Below are positions 55,350-63,470 of a stretch of 64,000 nt of DNA, in pieces. The stretch is taken from assembly GCA_947493175.1 (NCBI GenBank), contig CANLQD010000004.1:496001-560000 (forward strand), written 5' to 3'. Position 1 is the first letter of the stretch; each line of letters begins with the position of its first letter. The position numbers were made by a program, and so were the translations under genes. The notes beneath the pieces were generated by a model. It made no database searches and was not told where the DNA came from. It saw nothing but the letters and a program-made list of their open reading frames with translations. This DNA comes from an uncultured Flavobacteriaceae bacterium. Its GTDB lineage: Bacteria; Bacteroidota; Bacteroidia; Flavobacteriales; Flavobacteriaceae.

Positions 55350-55984
55350 AGTAAAAAAGTTTTAGAGTTTAAAAGTCCTTTGACATAGGACTAGGTATTA
55401 AACGTAAATTCTATAATTTATTGTAGGAAAAGTACTATATTCGATAAATAGTAACTGGTGAGCGCCTATATTTCCTTATATTTTGTTGTATTCCAATTTG
55501 GTTTTTGCCTTTCTCCATATTATTGATACCAATCATGGGTTTTTTGGTTTTAACCAGTAAATGAGATAATTCTTTCGGCATTCCCATTGTAGAATGACCC
55601 GATCGAAATCGATAACCTAAGGTTGTTATAAACATGGTTTGGTTGTTTTCCAAGCCTTGGAATAATAGATACTACGGTTCGGATCATGATAACGATACGA
55701 TGGGTGCTCATTTGCTCTGCTATGTAATAAAAATAGACCATGCCGGCTATTTATGTCATTGAGGATTTTGATTGTGAGGTCTATATGTGGTATTCGTAGC
55801 TTAAATATCTGGCAATCTGCTTCTCTTTTAAGCTTGCTGTAGACGGTTGGTCATTTGCTATAGGCGAAAGGTCATTTTCGCACTTCCGGTTTGTTTTGAC
55901 CCTAGGTATTTTTATATCATGCTTTCCGCACTAATAAATAGGTAATTTATGCGTTGTATAGATGTAGTATAAATCTTACCAAAT
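55350..55984. other. Divergent spacer with regulatory repeats and doubtful short frames
   Basis: A dyad AGTCCT-N7-AGGACT lies at 55374-55392, close upstream of the STAS gene. The octamer CTAGGTAT occurs at 55391-55398 and 55902-55909. Two overlapping short minus-strand frames (about 55435-55635 and 55550-55741, roughly 60-70 codons) have passable composition but no recognisable family. They may be one small gene split by a frameshift; I do not call them. LytTR-type repeats are listed separately. Confidence 0.4.
55843..55872 (+). promoter_or_regulatory. LytTR-type direct repeats before the TPR-barrel gene
   Basis: ACGGTTGGT (55843-55851) and GCGAAAGGT (55864-55872) are again 12 bp apart. A -7-like TATTTTTA begins at 55907, 34 bases after the proximal repeat, the same distance as at the receiver-GT2 promoter. 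The start codon of the TPR-barrel gene is 113 bases downstream. The repeats read in the opposite sense, relative to transcription, to the other two sites; because the half-site is nearly self-complementary this may not matter. Confidence 0.5.
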
Positions 55985-58048
55985 ATGTATTATAGAAAAA
56001 TTTGCCTTTGCTTGTTTTATTTTATGGCTTTTTCAGTAGTGGCCCAGAACAGTATGGAAGCCGGTTTTCGTTTTTTGGAAAAGGGAAGTTTTGAAAAGGC
56101 CGAAGCCTTTTTTGATGATTACCTGCAATCAGATCCCGATAACAAAACAGCGCTCATTTGCTATGGAAGGGCGGTGGGTCTGAGCGGAAATCCACAAAAG
56201 GCGACCGATTTGTTTGCCGGACTCCTCGAAACCTACCCAAAAGATTTTGAAGTACAAATCAATTACAATGAATCCTTTTTATGGGATAAGAAATATGAAG
56301 ATGCCAAACCTTTGTATAAGGAGTTGGTGGCACGATACCCTGATAACTTTGGGGCGGTGCTGGGATATGCAAATACCCTGAGCAACTTAAAAGAGTATAA
56401 AAGAGCCTTGGAATGGGTCGAAAAGGCATTAACCTTGCAACCCGGTAATGAGAGTGCCAAGGTGTCGAAAAAGTATATGCACCTTGGTTATGCGAATACT
56501 TTTGTGAACAATCAGGAATATGCCCGGGGAAAGGAATTGCTAAAAAAGGTCTTTGTCGATTTTCCAGAAGACCGCGATGCCTTGTTGAATTTGGCCAATG
56601 TTTATTTGATTACCAAAGAAGTAGATAGTGCCAAAGCTACGTACAAGCGCTTTGCGACATCTCCAAAAGATTCGATTACCGCTTTGAACGGTATTGCGCT
56701 GGCCGAACATATCGGAGAGTCTGAAAAAGAGGCTTTGCGTGTCGCAAAGCAGGCCAAGAAAAATGTAAGGGATTTGGAAGATCTAGAACTTACCGAAAGA
56801 ACCTATGACCGGTATGTACAGGCGTTGATCTGGAATCGGAAATTTGGTGAAGCGCGCAGACAAATAGATAGTTTGGCCGGCGCCCATCCCAATCGCAACT
56901 GGGTATTGGCTTTGAAAGCGACCCTGGGCATGTACACGGGGGATTTTAAAACCAGCCTAACAAGTTACGATACTATCTTAGTGAACGATAGTACCTCTTT
57001 CGATGGTAATTTGGGAAAAGCGAATGCCTTGTTCGCATCTGACCGAACCGTTGCGGCCTACCAAGCGGCCTTTAAAACATTGGAAATTTATGAGAACCAA
57101 AAAGATGCGCTCAGTTTTATCGAAAAATTAAACGTGTTACATACGCCCATAATAGAAGAGCAAGCAGCCTATACTTTTGATAATGGTGATAACGTTGCCT
57201 TTTCTACCAATACTACCGTAGCGGTTCCCCTTTCTGCCAAGTTTCGCACTACGGTTTCCTATCAATACCGTAACACCGAGAACACCGTGACTTTGAACAA
57301 AGCGAATTCACATGTGTTCTTGGCCGGGTTTCAATACAAACCGTTTCCAAATACCCAGCTGAAAACGATTGTGGGATTAAACAATTCCCGCTTTATGACC
57401 GAAGCATATACACAGCCCGTTTTTGATACCAAATTGGCCCTGAAACCATACAAACTGCAAAATCTGGAACTAGGTTACCAACGAGAAGTACAAAGTTTCA
57501 ATGCCGACCTGATCGAGCGGGAAATCGTAATGAATCATTACGGACTCAACTACAATCTTGGAACCAACTTTAATTTGGGATGGTATACGCAATTGATGCA
57601 TACGCAACAAACCGATAGCAATACCCGCAACCTCTTGTTTACCTCATTGTACTATAACTTGTTTCGCAAACCGGCCTTAAAGATGGGGGTGAACTATCAA
57701 TACATCAGTTTTGCGCAGCAAGTACCTACCATTTACTTTAGCCCTGAGCAATACCAAGCATATGAGCTTTTTGCCGACTTTCGTGGTGCGTTCTCAGAAA
57801 AAACCAATTTTTGGGCAAGTGCCGCCACGGGATTGCAACAAGTAGAGGAAGATCCGCAAACGACCATTTTTCGAGCTGAGGCCGGATTAAAGCACCAATT
57901 TGGGAAGCGCTTGAGCGGGAACCTCTATGGTAAATATAGCAATATCGCCTCGGCCACCGCAGCCGGTTTTGAGTTTACCGAGTTGGGGCTTAAAATAAAG
58001 TGGTTGTTGGCAAAGAGGCCTTTGTTTTATGAGAAGATTGAAAAATAA
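55985..58048 (+). CDS. TPR-repeat protein with C-terminal outer-membrane beta-barrel
   Basis: 687 residues. Signal peptide (KICLCLFYFMAFSVVAQ). Residues about 22-385 are TPR-type helical repeats (for example GSFEKAEAFFDDYLQSDPDN, and EYKRALEWVEKALTLQPGNE). Residues about 395-687 form a beta-barrel of YaiO type with alternating aromatic strands (TVSYQYRNTENTVTL, MGVNYQYISFAQQ). The TPR-plus-barrel plan is that of PgaA, BcsC and AlgK-AlgE, which export exopolysaccharides through the outer membrane. This is the best candidate exporter of the locus. It is transcribed away from the STAS operon and ends at a strong terminator. Confidence 0.85.
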   Translation: MYYRKICLCLFYFMAFSVVAQNSMEAGFRFLEKGSFEKAEAFFDDYLQSDPDNKTALICYGRAVGLSGNPQKATDLFAGLLETYPKDFEVQINYNESFLWDKKYEDAKPLYKELVARYPDNFGAVLGYANTLSNLKEYKRALEWVEKALTLQPGNESAKVSKKYMHLGYANTFVNNQEYARGKELLKKVFVDFPEDRDALLNLANVYLITKEVDSAKATYKRFATSPKDSITALNGIALAEHIGESEKEALRVAKQAKKNVRDLEDLELTERTYDRYVQALIWNRKFGEARRQIDSLAGAHPNRNWVLALKATLGMYTGDFKTSLTSYDTILVNDSTSFDGNLGKANALFASDRTVAAYQAAFKTLEIYENQKDALSFIEKLNVLHTPIIEEQAAYTFDNGDNVAFSTNTTVAVPLSAKFRTTVSYQYRNTENTVTLNKANSHVFLAGFQYKPFPNTQLKTIVGLNNSRFMTEAYTQPVFDTKLALKPYKLQNLELGYQREVQSFNADLIEREIVMNHYGLNYNLGTNFNLGWYTQLMHTQQTDSNTRNLLFTSLYYNLFRKPALKMGVNYQYISFAQQVPTIYFSPEQYQAYELFADFRGAFSEKTNFWASAATGLQQVEEDPQTTIFRAEAGLKHQFGKRLSGNLYGKYSNIASATAAGFEFTELGLKIKWLLAKRPLFYEKIEK

Positions 58049-58256
58049 ATCATATAGCCCATTAAGAATAAATTGCTTCATCGTACTACATATTTCCTTC
58101 GCGGTATCCTATATTGGTCATCTTTTTAACAGCATACAGCTAGATTTAAACAAAAACGCAAATACCTATAGCTTTGTAAAAGTTGGGCCTAACACCGATA
58201 ACCGTAATCGCTTCAACCTCTTCATAACAAAAGAGTTATCTAAGAATAAAACCAAA

Positions 58257-58286
58257 AGAATGGCCCCACTAACGTGGGGCCATTCT
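58257..58286 (+). terminator. Strong hairpin after the TPR-barrel gene
   Basis: AGAATGGCCCCAC (58257-58269) and GTGGGGCCATTCT (58274-58286) form a perfect 13-bp stem with a 4-nt loop. It lies about 210 bases after the stop and is the most stable hairpin seen in the window. There is no long T-run, so it may serve as an RNA end-protecting or bidirectional element. The 58049-58256 stretch before it shows nothing else. Confidence 0.75.
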
Positions 58287-58306
58287 CAAAGAAACCTAAA
58301 AAAGAA

Positions 58307-58337
58307 GCTCCCCCGAACCCAAATATAAAGGGGGAGC
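58307..58337 (+). terminator. Second hairpin downstream of the TPR-barrel gene
   Basis: GCTCCCCC (58307-58314) and GGGGGAGC (58330-58337) form an 8-bp all-paired GC-rich stem with a 15-nt loop. It follows the first hairpin by 20 bases. Its function is uncertain; it may back up termination. No T-run follows. Confidence 0.5.
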
Positions 58338-58614
58338 GATCTTGGGGGAATTGCCTACATGTTTTGCAACAAGGTTACGCTATAGTTGATACAAAAAGAT
58401 TGTGAAACACATTCATAGGCTCGTTGTCATCCCCGACATTACAAAGCCTATTTACAACTACATGGGCTTGTCTTTGTTCCACAATCAAAACAGTTTTAAT
58501 GGTATTGATAAACGCTGTTTTGTAAAGTGCTATGTTCGGTCAACGGTAATTCCAAGTGTTGTGAAGCAATCAGTAGACCGTTGGTTGTTACTTTTTAACC
58601 CTAGGAGTACTGAT

Positions 58615-58728
58615 TTATAATACGCCTATCAAGGATAAAAAAGTACATATCATTACCGAGGTTAATACGCTCATGAGTCCGGTAATCAAAGTTCGTAAGG
58701 TGTTGTTCAATAAAAAGGAAGCTTTCAT
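58615..58728 (-). CDS. Possible small membrane peptide
   Basis: A 37-codon frame from the ATG at 58728, beginning MKASFLLNNTLRTLITG and continuing as a hydrophobic helix (LMSVLTSVMICTFLSLIGVL). A perfect -7 box TATATTTG lies at 58777 to 58770, about 41 bases before the ATG. A LytTR-like half-site ACCAATGGT lies further up at 58832-58840. A one-helix membrane peptide is therefore possible. It has no known relative that I can name, and short hydrophobic frames arise by chance. Confidence 0.4.
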   Translation of the reverse strand: MKASFLLNNTLRTLITGLMSVLTSVMICTFLSLIGVL

Positions 58729-58869
58729 AACAATAGTATTTAGAGTTGATATTATTTTTAGAGTCACTCCAAATATACTGGGGATTGTTGCCGGAATCTG
58801 GGCAAGTACGGTCGGTAACGTATTACTGTAGACCAATGGTCGGTTTTGGTAGAATAACCAAACTGAAGG

Positions 58870-59574
58870 TTATAGAAGATTTAAGCGGCGCATGAGTTCA
58901 GGCCGGTTCGAACGACTAATGGGAACCACGTTCTTCGCGATCAATACACTGTTGTCCTCAATGTCGATAATCTTGGTAAAGTTGATGATGTATGACCTAT
59001 GGATTTGTAAAAAGGTTTTTTCGGGTAGTTTTTCCTTGATGCTCTTAAGGGTATTGTGCACGCGATAGTCTTCTGTATCAGTTTTTACTTCAATGTAGTC
59101 GCCTTTTGCCTCGATCAACAAGATGTCATCTATTTTTAACTTAATCAATCGACGGTCGATGTTGATGTAAAGGTCCTTTTCGGTATCGGAGGCGACGTTC
59201 TCAGCTTTTGAAACAGGGCGTACCGCTGTGTTCTTAATTTTTTGAATCGACTTTTCGAAACGCTCTAGGGTAATCGGTTTTACAAGGTAATCTACAATCG
59301 CTTCGTACTCGTAAGCAGCAATGGCAAAGTTGGTGTCCGAGGTGGTCAAAACTATTTTTGGTGGATTCTTTAAGGTTTGCACAAAATCGACCCCTGTGAA
59401 CCCTGGCATGTGAATATCTAGGAAGACTACATCGATGTTTTGTTGGTTGAGAAACTTAAGGGCATCGATGGCATTGTCGAACTCCTCGATAACATCTAGG
59501 TCTGGCACTTGCTCACATAATTGGGAGACTACGGCCCGGGCCGCTGCCTCGTCGTCTATAATGATGCAGGTCAT
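58870..59574 (-). CDS. LytTR-family response regulator
   Basis: 234 residues from the ATG at 59574. Residues 1-120 are a receiver with D7/D8, phospho-acceptor D53 (VVFLDIHMPG), and K in YLVKPI. Residues about 135-234 are a LytTR DNA-binding domain (LYINIDRRLIKLKIDDILLIEAKGDYIEV pattern, then FLQIHRSYIIN with the conserved HRS). LytTR proteins bind 9-bp direct repeats with 12-bp spacing, the pattern found at three promoters in this region. It is last in the CheY/H-NOX/kinase/Hpt operon, two bases after the Hpt stop, and is its obvious transcriptional output. Confidence 0.95.
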   Translation of the reverse strand: MTCIIIDDEAAARAVVSQLCEQVPDLDVIEEFDNAIDALKFLNQQNIDVVFLDIHMPGFTGVDFVQTLKNPPKIVLTTSDTNFAIAAYEYEAIVDYLVKPITLERFEKSIQKIKNTAVRPVSKAENVASDTEKDLYINIDRRLIKLKIDDILLIEAKGDYIEVKTDTEDYRVHNTLKSIKEKLPEKTFLQIHRSYIINFTKIIDIEDNSVLIAKNVVPISRSNRPELMRRLNLL

Positions 59575-59576
59575 AA

Positions 59577-59897
59577 TCAAATGGTTTTAAGGTAGCGCGT
59601 AATCGTATCCAGGATTTTTCTAAAATCAAGATCCTGTTTCATATTACCGAGCTGTAGCTGTTCTTCATATTCAACGGCAAAAGCATAGGCTTTTTCCATG
59701 CTTAGAATGTTAAATTTGTGCTTTAGCTTATGAACAATTTCTGCAGCGGCCCTCGGTTCGTCTTGTCGTACATGTTGTAAATAAGTGGCAGCCTCATCCG
59801 GAAACTCTTGCTTGATAATTCGAATGAATTTTTGCTCAAAGTCTCCATCGCCCGCGGCAAGGGTTCGAACATAGTTTAGATTTGGGCGTTCTTGCAT
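59577..59897 (-). CDS. Histidine phosphotransfer (Hpt) protein
   Basis: A 106-residue single Hpt domain with phospho-accepting H56 in EIVHKLKHKFNILSM, the HxLKx motif of the family. Free-standing Hpt proteins carry phosphate between a kinase or receiver and a final receiver. Its position between the kinase (2 bases) and the LytTR regulator (2 bases) places it in one phosphorelay. The extra partners could be the CheY-like protein and the receiver fused to the GT2 enzyme. Confidence 0.9.
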   Translation of the reverse strand: MQERPNLNYVRTLAAGDGDFEQKFIRIIKQEFPDEAATYLQHVRQDEPRAAAEIVHKLKHKFNILSMEKAYAFAVEYEEQLQLGNMKQDLDFRKILDTITRYLKTI

Positions 59898-59899
59898 AG

Positions 59900-62254
59900 C
59901 TATTTTTTTAAGGTAAAGTGAAAAGTGGTTCCTTGACCAACAGTACTATCCAACCAAATAGTGCCTTCGTGTAGGTCGATAATTTTTTTTACGATGGAAA
60001 GGCCTATACCGGTTGAGCGTTCGCCATTCCCGATCGATTGAAATATTTTAAAGATTTTTTCATGGTATTCTTTGGCAATACCGATACCGTTGTCCTTGAT
60101 GTTGAACTGCCAATACTTCTTGGTCTCTTCCGAGCTGATTTCGACCAGCCCCGGATCTGCTTCAATATGAACTACGGCATTCCCGATCAAATTTTGAAAC
60201 AACTGATATATTTTAGTACGGTCTGCGAGTAAGGTCGGTAAAGGATTCATAATAACTACCTTCACATGTTCGGGAATAAAAATGGTCTCACGAATTTCGT
60301 TCACCACGAGGTTCAGATCTACCTGGGTATGTTCCGAGGTATCTTGGCTAATACTGGAGTATTTTAAGATACCGCTGATGAGGCGGTCCATACTCTCTAC
60401 CTTTTCTTGCATTTGTTGTAAATTAAAAAGACCACTATCATCAAGTACTTCTTTATAATCTTCGACCAGCCAAGAGGCAAGGGCACTGATCGATCGCAAA
60501 GGTGACTTAAGGTCGTGCGATACAATATGGGCGTATTCCCGAAGTCCTTGGTTACTGGCTTCTAACTCACGCAACAACTTTTCTTTTTGTAGTTCCAATT
60601 GCTTTTGTTCCGTGATGTCGAGATGTATTCCAATAGAACCTACGGCCTGCCCTGCTTCATCATAGCGAGGCGCCCCACTCACTAGCCAATGCCTCATTCG
60701 GCCATTTTTATGGGCCACCCGTACCTCATAGGAGTCAGATTTGCCCTGTAACCGTTTTTTATTTTTCTCTTCAAGCAAGTCGCGCTCAATCAGGTTCAGC
60801 ACCTCCGAGGCCTTTTGTCCTACCAGTTCGTTTTCGGCAAAACCGCTCATCTTACAAAAACTATGGTTTACCATTTGTATGGTGTCCTCCAAATCTACCT
60901 CGATGAGCCCCAAGTTCATATTGGCGATGATGCTGCCATATTTTTCTTTTTGGGCCTCCAGATTGCGTTTGTAGTTTTTTCGCAGGGTCACATCCTGGTA
61001 CGTCCACAGGTGTCCTTTATAAATACCTTTATTGAAAATGGGAATATAATCACGTTCCAAAATACGGCCATCTACCATTTCCAATTCATCTTTCAACACT
61101 ACTTTTCGAGCTTTTAGTACCTCCTCGATACGGGCGACAAAACCAGTTGGGTCTTTGAAGTATTTCATATGCTCTTGGGCAGCATTGCTGCAGTCTGCAC
61201 CTTTTAAGGTTTCCGGAGCCACCGGGATATGGAACAAATCGCAGAACATTTGATTGGTCAATGATATGGTGCGATGCTCATCTTCTAAAAGTACGCCGGT
61301 CTGCAGATTTGAAATGAGGGAAGCCAGTCGATTTTCCGAGGCCTTTAACTGTTCCTCGGCTTCCCGTTCCTTGGTGATGTCCTCAATCAGCGCAACTTGA
61401 TAATCGACCTTGCCGTCTTTGTTTTTTACGGCACTCACCGTGGTCTTGGCGAACAAGGAACCACCATCTTTTCGAATATAGTTTTTGACTATGGAAAAGG
61501 TGTCCAATCGCCCCTCGTTCATTTGCTCGATCAACTGAATGCTCTCTTGGTTCCTTTCCGGTCCTGTGATATCTGCGACATGTAGTTGTTTTAGTTCGTA
61601 CTCCGAATAGCCCAAAAGCTTCTCAAAGGCGGGATTCACCTTTATAATTTTGCCTTTTACGGTAAGTGCTATGCCCAAGGGAGAATTGCCGACAATAATA
61701 TCAAGTTGTCGTTTCTGTTCGTCCAATAGCTGTCGTATCTCGGTTTCGTTGGTTATATCACGGATGATGCCCTGGGCGGCAATCGGTTTTCGTTCCGAAT
61801 CATAGATCAAGCTACTGTTGATCTGCACCCATTTCTCGGTGCTGTCTTTTGAGAAAATCTTAGCGCGGTAGTTCTTAAGGGTGCCCACTTCCAACAGCGA
61901 TTGAAAAGACTCCCAGGTATATTGGATATAATCAGGATGTACGAGTTGTCGCAAGTTCAATCGTTCTATCGTATGGTCGTATCCCAAGAATTCCTTGGCC
62001 GACTGGTTCATGTTGATGACGTTGAAGCTTAAATCCATCACCACATAAGGGTCAATGATATTGATGAACACCCCATCGAGTTCCGATGTTTTTTCGTTCA
62101 GTAGGTTTTCTAATTTGCTGTTCGCTTCTTTTAGGTGGTGGGTAACATCATACAGTTCCTTGGATTTTTCTTCCAGGATTTTTTCTGCTTGGATGCGGGC
62201 CTTTTTCTGCCGCTCCAAGGCTTTTCTTAGAAGTAATACTTCTTTTTCAGCCAT
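59900..62254 (-). CDS. Soluble multi-PAS histidine kinase paired with H-NOX
   Basis: About 784 residues from the ATG at 62254, which overlaps the H-NOX stop by 8 bp; an ATG at 62266 is an alternative. No membrane segment. A coiled coil (residues about 1-60) leads into about four PAS domains (starts near LDGVFINIIDPYVVMDL, LDIIVGNSPLGIAL, LASLISNLQTGVLL and YGSIIANMNLGLIEV). HisKA has the phospho-His in HIVSHDLKSPLRSI. The ATP domain shows NLIGNAVVHIEAD, DNGIGIAKE and STGIGLSIVKKIIDLHEG. As in H-NOX/HnoK pairs, its activity is probably set by the nitrosyl state of H-NOX. It has no fused receiver, which fits use of the separate Hpt and CheY proteins. Confidence 0.93.
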   Translation of the reverse strand: MAEKEVLLLRKALERQKKARIQAEKILEEKSKELYDVTHHLKEANSKLENLLNEKTSELDGVFINIIDPYVVMDLSFNVINMNQSAKEFLGYDHTIERLNLRQLVHPDYIQYTWESFQSLLEVGTLKNYRAKIFSKDSTEKWVQINSSLIYDSERKPIAAQGIIRDITNETEIRQLLDEQKRQLDIIVGNSPLGIALTVKGKIIKVNPAFEKLLGYSEYELKQLHVADITGPERNQESIQLIEQMNEGRLDTFSIVKNYIRKDGGSLFAKTTVSAVKNKDGKVDYQVALIEDITKEREAEEQLKASENRLASLISNLQTGVLLEDEHRTISLTNQMFCDLFHIPVAPETLKGADCSNAAQEHMKYFKDPTGFVARIEEVLKARKVVLKDELEMVDGRILERDYIPIFNKGIYKGHLWTYQDVTLRKNYKRNLEAQKEKYGSIIANMNLGLIEVDLEDTIQMVNHSFCKMSGFAENELVGQKASEVLNLIERDLLEEKNKKRLQGKSDSYEVRVAHKNGRMRHWLVSGAPRYDEAGQAVGSIGIHLDITEQKQLELQKEKLLRELEASNQGLREYAHIVSHDLKSPLRSISALASWLVEDYKEVLDDSGLFNLQQMQEKVESMDRLISGILKYSSISQDTSEHTQVDLNLVVNEIRETIFIPEHVKVVIMNPLPTLLADRTKIYQLFQNLIGNAVVHIEADPGLVEISSEETKKYWQFNIKDNGIGIAKEYHEKIFKIFQSIGNGERSTGIGLSIVKKIIDLHEGTIWLDSTVGQGTTFHFTLKK

Positions 62255-62789
62255 TTTGAACGACATCAAATTTTACTTCTGTGCCATCTTCCTTCAATAA
62301 CTCGTACGAGATGATCGCACTCCCGTTAAAATGGGCGAATGTTTTTTCGATGAGCCCTTGGGCCAAGCGGTACAACCCTCTAGAGGAGCAATAGATCATG
62401 GAGATAGAGGTATCGGTCTTTTGCAAAATTTTGAATGTAGGCAGTTCCGCATCGGGATATAGCTTTTTTACATGTACGTGAATATGGTCCTCTATGGAAT
62501 AAAGCAGCCCCAGGGGGGAGTGATAGCTTTGAATAACTTCGGGATGTGCCTTTCCCAAACTATCGAAAAGGTAGAGTCCGAATGTGTAAATGAGGTCTCC
62601 TGCAGCGATTTGAGTTTCTTTGCTCAGTTGCGTAATCAGACTTACCATCTCATTAAAATCATAGGTGCCAACAGAGGTGTAAATGCCTTCCGAGGCGAGG
62701 TGACCATTTTCAATGATGGTATCGACCATCTCAAGACCGAATTTCGACTCGACCATCTCCATAAATTCCGTAAACACAATGCCTTTCAT
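62247..62789 (-). CDS. H-NOX heme nitric-oxide sensor
   Basis: A 180-residue stand-alone H-NOX (HNOB) domain. The proximal heme ligand is His104 in DHIHVHVKKLYP (seven residues before the Tyr-Pro, as in soluble guanylate cyclase). The porphyrin-propionate YxSxR motif is Y133-S135-R137 in IYCSSRGL. It binds NO, and possibly CO, in the cytoplasm and signals to the kinase whose gene overlaps it. The length and motifs match bacterial H-NOX of about 180 residues. It is second in the five-gene operon, 80 bases after the CheY-like gene. Confidence 0.95.
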   Translation of the reverse strand: MKGIVFTEFMEMVESKFGLEMVDTIIENGHLASEGIYTSVGTYDFNEMVSLITQLSKETQIAAGDLIYTFGLYLFDSLGKAHPEVIQSYHSPLGLLYSIEDHIHVHVKKLYPDAELPTFKILQKTDTSISMIYCSSRGLYRLAQGLIEKTFAHFNGSAIISYELLKEDGTEVKFDVVQNG

Positions 62790-62868
62790 GCTAGGTATGA
62801 TTTGGGAAGCGAAAAGTAAGAAAAGTAATACGGTCTGGATAATTTTTGTTGTGAAATGCTGTTTTTTG

Positions 62869-63270
62869 TTAGGCTTTGACCAATTCGTTGATGTTCCAAT
62901 AGGAGAGTACCGTTTGTAGTTTTAATTCGTAGTCCTCGTATTTGAGAGGTTTGATAATGTATCCTGCAATTCCAATTTTGTAACACTCCAATAAATCAGC
63001 TCGGTTCTCTGAAGTGGTCAGAACAATAGTCGGTAGGTATTTCAGCTTTTCGTCGGCCTTTACTATCTTCAGAAATTCGATACCGCTCATTCGAGGCATA
63101 TTCAGGTCTAATAGGATAATATCGGGAAGGTCATTGGGAGCTTGCAATAGGGACAAGGCTTCTTCACCATTTTTTGCTTCGATGATACTATGTTTTAATT
63201 GCAGTTTTGATACGGTTCGTTGTAATTTCATGGTTTCGATGGTATCGTCTTCTATCAGCAGAATATTCAT
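62869..63270 (-). CDS. CheY-like single-domain response regulator
   Basis: 133 residues from the ATG at 63270 (MNILLIEDD); a TTG nine bases upstream is less likely. Receiver features: acidic pair E7/D8-D9 region, phospho-acceptor D55 (IILLDLNMPRMSG), TTSEN and the IIKPLKY Lys. The GYIIKPLKYEDY ending is typical of Rcp1-like phosphate-shuttle regulators. It is first in the operon, so it is likely the intermediate between the kinase and the Hpt protein or a direct effector. A LytTR-type site lies just upstream. Confidence 0.9.
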   Translation of the reverse strand: MNILLIEDDTIETMKLQRTVSKLQLKHSIIEAKNGEEALSLLQAPNDLPDIILLDLNMPRMSGIEFLKIVKADEKLKYLPTIVLTTSENRADLLECYKIGIAGYIIKPLKYEDYELKLQTVLSYWNINELVKA

Positions 63271-63336
63271 GGGTTCCAAAGTTCAAATTAGCATGCAATA
63301 TTCCTACATAACGAATAATATGAGAGGGAAGTGTAG

Positions 63337-63366
63337 ACGAATGGAAATTTACTGTCGGCGAATGGT
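63337..63366 (-). promoter_or_regulatory. LytTR-type direct repeats before the H-NOX operon
   Basis: ACGAATGGA (63337-63345) and GCGAATGGT (63358-63366) match at seven of nine bases and are separated by exactly 12 bp. They lie 67 bases before the CheY ATG. This is the best of the three pairs. It suggests that the LytTR protein at the end of the operon controls its own operon. No perfect -7 box follows. The divergent gene at 63471 starts 105 bases away on the other side. Confidence 0.7.
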
Positions 63367-63470
63367 GTTTTTCTATGGACGGCCTTTTTAAAGCCTGGAT
63401 CATTCTTTTGTATGATTTCCTTTAGAATCTGTAAATTGAAGGATGTTTTATTAAAACCAACATCAACCTT

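Noticed and set aside
55435..55741. Two overlapping minus-strand frames of 60-70 codons
   Set aside because: Neither shows a family pattern, the longer start of one is a TTG, and they overlap in different phases; a frameshifted small gene is possible but not supportable.
58029..58620. Short plus-strand frames after the TPR-barrel gene
   Set aside because: They run through the two hairpins, start at non-ATG codons or inside the previous gene, and have no protein signature.
58870..63270. A cyclic-di-GMP output for the H-NOX operon
   Set aside because: No GGDEF, EAL or HD-GYP motif occurs in any protein of the window; the visible outputs are receiver and LytTR domains.
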